From Ephydatia muelleri (taxonomy: Eukaryota; Porifera; Demospongiae; Spongillida; Spongillidae): a stretch of 64,000 nt of DNA. The stretch spans positions 1,704,564-1,768,563 of the forward strand of contig JABACO010000020.1 in the NCBI GenBank assembly GCA_013339895.1. The letters run 5' to 3'. Positions 55,618 through 64,000 of this stretch are shown piece by piece. Under the pieces are notes generated by a model. That model had not been told where the DNA came from, searched no databases, and was given only the letters and a program-made list of their open reading frames with translations. Each line of letters opens with the position of its first letter. Position 1 is the stretch's first letter. The position numbers and the translations under genes were made by a program.

Positions 55618-55763
55618 ACAGCAAAAAAAAAGACGCAAATCATATATTGATTCCACTGTTTTTTAATATCTGTATCAAAACTGTTAACATTTTGGTACAG
55701 ATATGAAAAAACAGATCACTTGTGAAATCAAAATATGATTTGCGCCTTTTTTTTTTGCTGTGA
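55618..55763. repeat. MITE-like hairpin, cacagcaaaaaaaaagacgc ends
   Basis: Arms of about 45 bp are inverted; acg is found at both outer edges and might be a 3 bp target duplication. Confidence 0.75.
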
Positions 55764-55769
55764 CGTACT

Positions 55770-57250
55770 CGTTCACGCGAATAAACATACACATTAACAA
55801 TGATGCTTGAACTATACAACACAGGAGAAATTAGAGTCCACGCACTTCTTTCTATATGTTTTACAGCTGAAAATGATTGTGCATGTTTGACAAGTAAATG
55901 GCTTCATATAGATGGCCACTACAGAACAGCCCCGGATCCAGGAATTTGTTATTGGGGGGGGGGGCGGCGGTTTAACCAGAGGGACGGCAATGTATGCGAA
56001 GATGTTATTAATTTACATCCGATTCGAACCTAACTAATCACAGAATCACACTGTCAACGCATCGATATCGAGTACGTGGATGGAACCACACAACTACGCT
56101 TAAAAGTTTTTCACCTAGGATCTGCAAAATATTAGCGTTGCTGTTGTGTTAATTTAATAACTGGAGGTGTCGCATTGTACATGGACATGTGATCACGTTT
56201 GCAACACGTTTATTCCACATGCAATGGCTGCTGCTTTGTTTCTCAGACACTCGATTCAGCTACGTGTAGGCCTACATGTATAGGATCCGCTAACATAAAA
56301 ATTTGACATACTAAGTGTTGCCAGCGTATGTAGATATCTGTGCAGTCGGGGTATATGCAGCCTACACTATCATTCTAATTTCAAGACTACTCGGTGTAGA
56401 ATACACAGACTCAAAGCTTTTAGTATTCCATGAAGTTAATGTTTATACGCTCATTTCCCCCTGTCTACCCCGCCCCCTGGCCCACCTCGCCCTCTGCCTC
56501 GACTCCACCCTCGCAGAATTGCCCTAGATGGGCGTGTCCAAGTTAGAGGTCTCACGTTAACTAAATATCAATGGCAACCCATAGAAACGCCATTTTAAAA
56601 TGGCGCCTTATTGCACCAAAACTGGTTTACTATTTTTTTAAATGGTCCCCAAATTCTTCACGACAACGTTCACTTTTTTTCATATATTATATTATTTGGA
56701 TAGTTGTAGAATAGTTTTAGAGGGTGGCAAAAGTTCTAACCCCCTCACGGCTGTTTGCTCTCATTGAACGCGTGGAAACTAGGCCCTCCGCCCAATAATT
56801 TTGAAATCGATTTGCTGTCCCATAGCAACGAACCGGACAACCGATGCCCGTTGGAATGCGCTATACACCGAGCACACTGAGGACAATAAACACCTATAAG
56901 CCATACTATGGTTAAGAAACACCTCTGACCTTTCAGGGCATCAAATCACGTGGCCTTACCACACAAAAAAAGGTTTCAGTTGTGTGGCCTGAAGTAAGAT
57001 ACTTATTTCAGTGCGTACTGACCTAAATACGTTGTGAAGACTTTAGTGGCTCTCGTGCACACCGATGGGCTAAAAAACAACTATACCTTTATGGTATTTA
57101 GATAGCGGTACTTGTTTCTACCAAAGGTGTGTGTCGACGAATTTTCTGAAGTGGTGTTCTAAGCTTTTAAAATCGCCATTTTTGTTGGCTATTCCGCGCA
57201 TACTTATTCATCGGAAGGGTCGTATGGAAAGGTAAAAACGGTATGTTTCT
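55770..57250. other. No recognised gene
   Basis: A single hAT-like end plus G tract (cagccccggatccaggaatt at 55927, G run near 55955) without a partner. No other features. Confidence 0.5.
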
Positions 57251-57251
57251 A

Positions 57252-57269
57252 TACACCATGCATCATTTC

Positions 57270-57345
<76 letters not shown>

Positions 57346-57404
57346 CCTCCCTCCCTCCCTCCCTCCCTCCCTCCCTCCCTCCCTCCCTCCCTCCCTCCCT
57401 CCCT
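57252..57404. repeat. (CT)n then (CTCC)n microsatellite
   Basis: About 90 bp of CT followed by about 60 bp of CCCT tetranucleotides. Confidence 0.97.
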
Positions 57405-57409
57405 GGTGT

Positions 57410-58812
57410 GAGTCCTGATTGACGACCTCTGCCAACTGTATGCTTCCTGACATGACCTCTTGCACTGACTTTGAAATGCTCACACACCTGTGATATGATT
57501 CTGTATACTGATTATGTTGCATAAAAGCATATACATGTACCTTACACCCTTCATTTGCATGCACTTCCCATACAAATGGTGTGAGTGCACATCTATGGTG
57601 CACTCCTTCTGCCCTGGTACTGATACCTCTCGTCATTGAAAGATGACAGCTTTTGCAGAAGTGTTAGGGTGCACTTGAGGGTTATCAGTAAGGGTATTGA
57701 TAGAAAAAGCAAGCTGCAGATCAGCTGCAAATGCTTTGCATTCATAGATCTCCTTTTTGCTTTTCCTCTTTATCACCCTGTGTCCACATACTCTGCAGTG
57801 CAGCGGCAGTTGCTTGATGTGGTAGTCCATTCTGATGTACATGTACTTGTAACCTATGTGCATGTGTTCACACAATGACCACAACACGCATCGATTGTTC
57901 ATAAGATACACTCGCGTGTTTAGTGAAGACAGAAAATTCGTCGACGGAAGCGGTTCATCGACTCTATTTTTGGCATGCCTTTGCCTTACGAAAAGACTAG
58001 TCTTACCTCCAACCCTTGTGCAGGAGGGGCGCAATATCGGATCTTGTACCCGCCCTTCCAAATAAAGTGCCGCGTGGCTATATAAACACTGCTTGCGCTG
58101 AGTTGCGCATTAAGTTGCTGCGCAATTTATAGAATGCGTGTTCATTATAATAAGAGGCTGAAGCGTTGTGTAGTATTCATCTTATAAGGATGTATACTTT
58201 TACAGCTGTACTGAAGTGTTGTGAGCTTTGAAAGATAGGCATTTTTAATGAGGAGTTATTCAGCTATCTATTGGACAGGTACCGTAATACTCTAATTATA
58301 AACCTAGTTTCCAGCCGCATACAACGTGGGCCCTCTGTTCATTAGTTATAACTAATGGAATATCTTAATTAGCATGATTTTTTTCCATTTTGTGTACAAG
58401 TCTATGGAATATCATATTTTCAGAACTGGTCCTAGAATTTTGGACGGTATGAGATACAAAATTTGAAATTGCCTACATTTGAACATCATTTAGAGTAGTA
58501 TTAGTGGATAGCAAAAGTTGCAGGTCCGTTATTTAATTAAATAATAATCAAGTTTGTAAAAACGCCATACATTCTCTATGGAACGTACCGCGGAATGAAA
58601 TCCAAAAATTTACAAACCGCAACTTTCGTGACCGTTCATTTCTCCATATGAACGTATGCTGACCGGCTGTTGTGGAATGTGTCAAGGACATTGATGAACA
58701 GCAGTGAGCATGACACCACGGAACTCTGCTCTATCCTGCTCATAATCCACTGACATGATTCCCAATGCATGGTTTTTTAGGCTTTTAAAAAAATGCATCT
58801 CTTGAGAAACCA
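57410..58812. other. No recognised gene
   Basis: A 142-codon minus ORF (57633-58061) has no recognised pattern and no family-like composition; I see no reliable exon. Confidence 0.5.
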
Positions 58813-58814
58813 AC

Positions 58815-59341
58815 TTTGCATGACACAGGGACTTTCAATAAGCTGCATAGTAATCACTTTTTTGTCCACAATCTTCATCACAGACCATCACAGACCAACT
58901 TTAGTTAGAATAGTCACCTTTTCCATCACTGCAAACACTAGCCAGGGCACATAAAATTAAATTCATTACGTGTGGCCAATTATAAGTTTGTTTAGTTCAC
59001 AATTATCACTATAGAAGGGTTTCTTCAAGACAAAAACACGAGCGCTTCGATGCGGTGTAGTTTAGTAGCGGCTTGGCGTTCCATCTTACAAATCAAAACG
59101 CAACAAGCCAAGAGATTGCCTTTCACTATAATTCAAAAAACACAACAAAAGTGTGTACTTTTTAATGGCAGCAGTTATTACACTAGAAAACCATATTTTC
59201 CGTTGTGCTCAATAATGAAGTTCCATTTTTTATTCAACAAAATGTTAGCCATGACGTTCTGTATGCATGCTAAAATAATCATCGCTACTGCGCTAAGATA
59301 TTTAGCATAGTTTACATATGTGGTCAACTTTTTCACACCTA
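58815..59341 (+). repeat. Direct repeat, left copy (527 bp)
   Basis: Starts tttgcatgacacaggg and ends ggtcaactttttcacacct. About 93 percent like 59904-60422, with small indels. The ends are not TG..CA, so LTR status is doubtful. Confidence 0.88.
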
Positions 59342-59466
59342 ATAACTGATGAACAATTGATATTTAAAAGTTAATGTAATACATAAATATACTAGGTAAT
59401 AGCCTGAACTCATGCACAAAATTATTTCCCAAAATGAGAGATATATGTGTGTTGATTTGATATAGA

Positions 59467-59784
59467 ATGACCCACATGCTACGCGAAGAGAGTGTGTGTA
59501 CGGTACAAAAGAAGACACGCCGATTAATATATGGCTTCCACGACGTTGGTGATATCGAAACGATGATGGCAAATCTGACCACTGTACATCTGCAACGACA
59601 GAGGAGTCCAGTCGCGTTGGCAAATTATTTCGACGCTGCCTACATGTTGGCCAAGGAGGAAATGCCCTTTACCAAATATCCTGCAATAGTAGAATTGGAG
59701 AAGCGACATGGAGTGTCACTTGGCAGTATGTATGGAACAGATCCAACATCAGAGCTAATATTAAGCAACTACTTTGTACCATGA
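59467..59784 (+). pseudogene. hAT-like (KIAA1586/ZMYM-type) transposase fragment
   Basis: The 105-codon frame includes NYFDAAYMLAKEEMPFTKYP and AIVELEKRHGVSLGSMYGTD. This matches the FxxAYxIAKxExPFTK...LxxLxxxxG block found before the catalytic core in KIAA1586/ZNF862/ZMYM6-type hAT proteins. The start and the RNase H core are missing; the frame ends SELILSNYFVP. It sits between two direct repeats of 0.52 kb. It may be a captured exon or the remains of a transposon. Confidence 0.65.
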
Positions 59785-59903
59785 AACTTTTCATTATGCA
59801 CAGATTTATCACTTGTGTGGTCTTAGTGGATTTTGTGCTTGCGATGATAACTGCAATGATAACTAATACTTCCAACAGGTTGCAAGTTTGTTTAAAAAAG
59901 AAG

Positions 59904-60422
59904 TTTGCATGACACAAGGACTTACATAGTAATCACTTTTTTTGTCCACATACTTCATCACAGACCAACTTTAGTTAGAATAGTCACCTTATCCATCCCT
60001 GCAAATTAACCTGTGCAAACCTGTTCATATAAAATTAAATTCATTACGCGTGGCCAATTATAAGTTTGTTTAGTTCACAATTATCTCTATAGAAGGGTTT
60101 CTTCAAGACAAAAACACGAGCGCTTCGATGCGGTGTAGTTTAGTAGCGGCTTGGCGTTCCATCTTACAAATGAAAACACAACAAGCCAAGAGATAACCTT
60201 TCACTATAATTCAAAAAACACAACAAAAAAAGTGTGTACTTTTTAATGGCAGCAGTTTTTACACTAGAAAACCATATTTTCCGTTGTGTTCAATTTTTTA
60301 TTCAACAAAACGTTAGCCACGACGTTCTCTATGCATGGTTAAAAAAAAACCATTGCTACTGCCGCAACGCGCACTAAGATAATTAGCATAGTTTACATAT
60401 GTGGTCAACTTTTTCACACCTA
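59904..60422 (+). repeat. Direct repeat, right copy (519 bp)
   Basis: Partner of 58815-59341, directly followed by a purine-rich tract. Confidence 0.88.
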
Positions 60423-60663
60423 GGGAGAGGGAGGGAGAGAGAGGGAGAGTGAAGGAGAGGGAGAGAGAGGGAGAGGGAGGGAGGGAAAGAGAGGGAGTAA
60501 GGGAGGGAAGGGAAGGCAAGGGAGGAGAGTGGGAGGGAGAGGGACAGAGGGAGGAAGGAGTGAGGGGGAGAGGGATGAAGGGAAAGGGAGAGAGAGAAGA
60601 CAGAAGAGGGAGGGAGAAGAGGAAGGGATAGGGAAGGGGGAGAAGGGTGAGGGAGATAGAGGA
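60423..60663. repeat. Purine-rich (GAGGGA)n tract
   Basis: 240 bp nearly free of pyrimidines on the plus strand, a possible triplex-forming mirror repeat. ORFs on both strands are artefacts. Confidence 0.95.
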
Positions 60664-60909
60664 CCATGTTGAAAGGTACGCCAAGGCCCCTCCTGCATGT
60701 ACATGAATTGAATCAAAAAACACAAAACTATTCTACACACATGCTCACACACATCGTGACATGTAGACACATACACACATGTCCACACAGAGAGAGACAT
60801 AATACACAAACACACACACACAACACACACTACCGAGTACATAGCCTGGGTAGGCCCAGGTGTCTTTATATGGCCCCTGCTATCCGTTAAAAACTGGCGG
60901 TGAGAAAAA

Positions 60910-60968
60910 TATAGGCCTATTATTGCAGGCATGCATGATTGAATCATGCTTGCAATAATAGGCCTAAT
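60910..60968. repeat. Hairpin, aataggcctattattgc arms
   Basis: About 27 bp arms around a gattgaatc loop. Confidence 0.9.
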
Positions 60969-60989
60969 TTTTCCTCATTACATTTCACC

Positions 60990-61470
60990 TGTAAGGCTGT
61001 AACAACGATTGGTTGGCAGTCAGCTAAGACAAGTCGTTGCAGCTAGACAGAACATATCCAGAAATGAGCGGTCAAAAGTCAGAATAATTTACTCGCGGTT
61101 TGCGAATCACCGAATATTCCCGTATACCTTCCCATACCAATGTATGGGTTAGTTGTATACCAAGGACGCCAGATTTTTCCCAGGATTTGAAATTTGAAAA
61201 TGTTAGTACACTACATTTGTTATGATTTTTAGTCGTGTCGCCGTATTTTTCCTATTTAAGCTGGGGCTTCCCTAGGATTGTCATAACATTGTCCCCAAAT
61301 GTACAGGTAGTCAATGAGAAGGGTTTCTCATTACAATATTCCACGGTCATTTGTGTCAATACCTTTACGATTTACGATTTTGATATTTGAGAATAATATA
61401 GCTAGTACATTGAAGAACTATAAAATGTACTAAAAACTAGGCCTTCCTATAGAAAAATCGGCTTCCATAC
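60990..61470. repeat. Dispersed repeat, inverted copy of 46450-46860
   Basis: See the entry at 46450. Includes gcggtttgcgaatcaccgaa. Confidence 0.7.
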
Positions 61471-61474
61471 CCGG

Positions 61475-61970
61475 GAGAAGCATTTCATGTTGAATCTGTA
61501 CGTTCCTCCATCTCGTGCCCTCAAAATTGACTCACGTGCAGATAGTACCATACAGATAATGCTGTGTAATTGAAGTGTGGCCCTCCTTCAGTTTTTTGAT
61601 GGCATGAAATCGGTCCCAGACCTCTCATCACGCTGCCCAAAAAGGTTTTCTACCAGTTGAATTACTATGCGATCTTACCCGATGCGATCGGGATCGTTTG
61701 TATAAATCGCGCATACAGTACCATCCAGACGTAGCTTCTTGACACACGCGTGCGCGCGTCACGAGTGATACCCGTGCGTGACTCGAGCATACTTGTGTTT
61801 CACACGCATCAGGTTAGTCGTGGCACGAAGCGACATTTTCGAGACACGAACTCGCGTGATGGCACCCACTCCCTCAGTTGTAAAATACTATGGACAAAAT
61901 TTCTACAATTCAAGCCCTTTGCTTGAATGCAAAACTAAGTTGTTTGTGAAGCCAGAACAGAGTAAGACTA
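61475..61970. other. No recognised gene
   Basis: No supported exons. Confidence 0.5.
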
Positions 61971-61976
61971 TGAGCT

Positions 61977-61998
61977 GTGTGTGTGTGTGTTTGTACTG

Positions 61999-62071
<73 letters not shown>
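61977..62071. repeat. (TG)n(CA)n self-complementary microsatellite
   Basis: A TG run changes to CA at 62037, forming a perfect long hairpin. Confidence 0.96.
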
Positions 62072-62074
<3 letters not shown>

Positions 62075-62139
62075 CCTCCCGCCTATTTTCCGTTGATGGT
62101 GATATTGGAGCTGCCTATTTTTGTCGCAGATGCAAGAGA

Positions 62140-62740
62140 GCTGCACACGTGTATACGTGTGTGTCAGTAGTACACACGTATGTGTTAGCACACACACCCA
62201 TATGTATTGCATTCTTATAGATGCCCACCTCTCCGATGGGGATTGACTGGTGATGCATGATGTGTTCCCATTGATGATTTGTTCTGTTGTGTTAGCACAC
62301 ACCCTCAGATGATGTATGCATTGCATTCTTATAGATGCCCACCTCTCCGATGGGGATCAACTTGCGATGCTTGATGTGTTCCCATTGAGGGGGATTGATC
62401 TGTTAAGGTTAGTACACGTGTATGTGTCAGCACAGACTCTCTGATAATGTATGTATTGCATTCTTATAGATGCCCGCCTCTCCGATGGGGCTCAACTGGC
62501 GATGCATGATGTGTTCTTATTGAGGGGGATTGATCCGTTTAAGGTTAGTACACGTGTATGTGTTAGCACACACTCTCTGATAATGTATGTATTGCATTCT
62601 TATAGATGCCCACCTCTCCGATGGGGATCAACTGGCGATGCTTGATGTGTTCCCATTGAGGAGGATTGATCTGTTTAAGGTTAGTACACGTGTATGTGTT
62701 AGCTAGCACACACTCTCTGATAATGTATGTATTTCATTCA
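62140..62740. repeat. About 135 bp tandem repeat, four units
   Basis: Unit starts (ttgcattcttatagatgccc) at 62206, 62321, 62456 and 62592; the first unit is shorter by 20 bp. Confidence 0.93.
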
Positions 62741-62914
62741 GTCAGAAATGCCGAGACCTAGGCAAATCTAAAGCAAAGAAGGAGCAGTAAATTTATTATG
62801 TACTTTGTTGTTTAAATATATAATTATCTCTTTGTAAATGTTAAAATGTATATTATTCTTAAAATTTAAAATTTCTTGTGTCAATCAAGGATGCAGGATC
62901 AGTTTGTGCGTTGG

Positions 62915-63500
62915 ATGTTAGATCATGGCCAAGATCTAGGGGGCAAGGAGGCAAGATCATGGCCAAGATCTAGGGGCAAGGAGGCAAGATCATGGCCAAG
63001 ATCTAGGGGCAAGGAGGCAAGATCATGGCCAAGATCTAGGGGCAAGGAGGCAAGATCATGGCCAAGATCTAGGGGCAAGGAGGCAAGATCATGGCCAAGA
63101 TCTAGGGGCAAGGAGGCAAGATCATGGCCAAGATCTAGGGGCAAGGAGGCAAGATCATGGCCAAGATCTAGGGGCAAGGAGGCAAGATCATGGCCAAGAT
63201 CTAGGGGCAAGGAGGCAAGATCATGGCCAAGATCTAGGGGCAAGGAGGCAAGATCATGGCCAAGATCTGGGGGCAAGGAGGCAAGATCATGGCGAAGATC
63301 TAGGGGCAAGGAGGCAAGATCATGGCCAAGATCTGGGGGCAAGGAGGCAAGATCGTGGCCAAGATCTAGGGGCAAGGAGGCAAGATCATGGCCAAGATCT
63401 AGGGGCAAGGAGGCAAGATCATGGCCAAGATCTAGGGGCAAGGAGGCAAGATCATGGCCAAGATCTAGGGGCAAGGAGGCAAGATCATGGCCATGATGAG
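62915..63500. repeat. 33 bp minisatellite, about 17 units
   Basis: Each unit has gcaagatcatggccaagatc followed by taggggcaaggag. Both strands are open because the unit is a multiple of three (KEARSWPRSRG on plus). Each unit contains two (g/c)caagatc half-motifs, and the same motif continues in degenerate form to 63600, showing an older, shorter ancestral repeat. Confidence 0.96.
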
Positions 63501-63609
63501 GCAAGATTGTGGCTAAGATCTTGGGTCAAGATGCCAAGAAATTGGCCGCCAGCCATAATCTTGGTCATCTAGATCTTGGGCCAAGATCATACTCAAGATT
63601 TTTTCACTG

Positions 63610-63839
<230 letters not shown>

Positions 63840-64000
63840 GCTTACAAGTGTGTACCAGAGATAATATATATTATCTCTGTATAGACCTATATTATTATGT
63901 GCTTGACCTTACAATTGTATGCTATGTAAACTGTGATTAGCCTAATCTGATGTTAGACTGCCTGGGGTACAACAGTTTTTCTCTGAGAACAGTAGGTCCA

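Noticed and set aside
57633-58061. 142-codon minus ORF as a gene
   Set aside because: No recognised motif, no splice partners, and an overlapping plus-strand ORF of similar length; most likely random.
58815-60422. LTR retrotransposon
   Set aside because: The direct repeats do not start TG or end CA, and there is no primer-binding site or retroviral domain between them.
62915-63500. CRISPR-like array
   Set aside because: The units are contiguous tandem repeats with no unique spacers, in a eukaryotic context.
62876-63504. 206-codon plus and 193-codon minus repeat ORFs
   Set aside because: Both strands are open because the 33 bp unit is a multiple of three without stops; no start context or flanking exon supports a gene.

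Overview
The window looks like an assembled piece of a repeat-dense invertebrate genome, most likely a marine demosponge. The grounds are genes with very short GT-AG introns, a multi-exon ADAM17-like metalloprotease, lysine-rich 15-residue repeats beginning KADPEKKKASVRD of a type I associate with sponge mobile-element proteins, and other multi-copy families (KRBA2-like integrases, DUF6589-type transposases, BEN-domain genes) common in sponges and cnidarians. There are no bacterial operons, no rRNA or tRNA genes and no CRISPR array. All family assignments come from reading translated sequence; no database search was possible.

Layout. 1-5 kb: a broken KRBA2-like integrase, then a long element on the minus strand whose KADPE-repeat ORF is split by an internally deleted hAT transposon, then a TA-flanked MITE. 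5-7.5 kb: minisatellite and long TG tracts. 7.5-9.3 kb: a decayed retroelement endonuclease-like domain carrying a double snap-back palindrome, a second hairpin, and a shortened copy (8948) of a Gly/His-rich membrane-protein family. 10.4-11.9 kb: four exons of an ADAM17-like protease. 12-16.5 kb: a 4.5 kb unit with ATCCCGGGTG inverted termini, lying downstream of the last recognised ADAM exon. It holds two divergent genes (BEN-domain on plus, unknown on minus) whose start codons are 33 bp apart over an NRF1-like palindrome. 16.6-17.2 kb: a very long (ATGT)n tract. 18.8-23.5 kb: a decayed multi-exon SGDG-type gene interrupted in its last exon by a 2.77 kb element with 100 bp TIRs, a DUF6589-type transposase and a RecQ-like helicase fragment, resembling helicase-bearing Academ elements. 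24-25.8 kb: a membrane-family copy split by a Harbinger-like MITE. 26.2-28.6 kb: the most complete KADPE element copy. 28.7-29.3 kb: a Ty3/gypsy-type Gag with a tRNA-Leu-type primer-binding site. 32.2-36.2 kb: a hAT-like MITE with a perfect 8 bp target duplication beside a large DDE-like multi-copy gene. 37.6-40.9 kb: an intron-containing integrase gene split by a 5'-truncated LINE. 41.8-43.2 kb: a deletion derivative of the KADPE element. 45.7-46.3 kb: a BED-finger hAT derivative. 47.4-48.8 kb: the only intact copy of the membrane family (461 aa, C-terminal PPPY). 49-52.5 kb: two head-to-head retroelement tails, a second KRBA2-like integrase, and a third decayed membrane-family copy. 53-64 kb: MITEs, a tandem exon-like repeat, a hAT-like fragment between 0.52 kb direct repeats, and a 33 bp minisatellite.

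Probable functional genes: the 461 aa membrane protein, the ADAM17-like protease fragment, and the BEN-domain gene. Nearly everything else is mobile DNA at various stages of decay, with several layers of nesting that give a relative insertion history. The best candidates for something little described are (i) the membrane-protein family with an APD1-4-like ectodomain and a PY tail, scattered in five pieces here, (ii) the BEN/unknown divergent gene pair inside inverted termini, (iii) the Academ-like unit, and (iv) long poly-G tracts placed just inside the TIRs of unrelated transposons.
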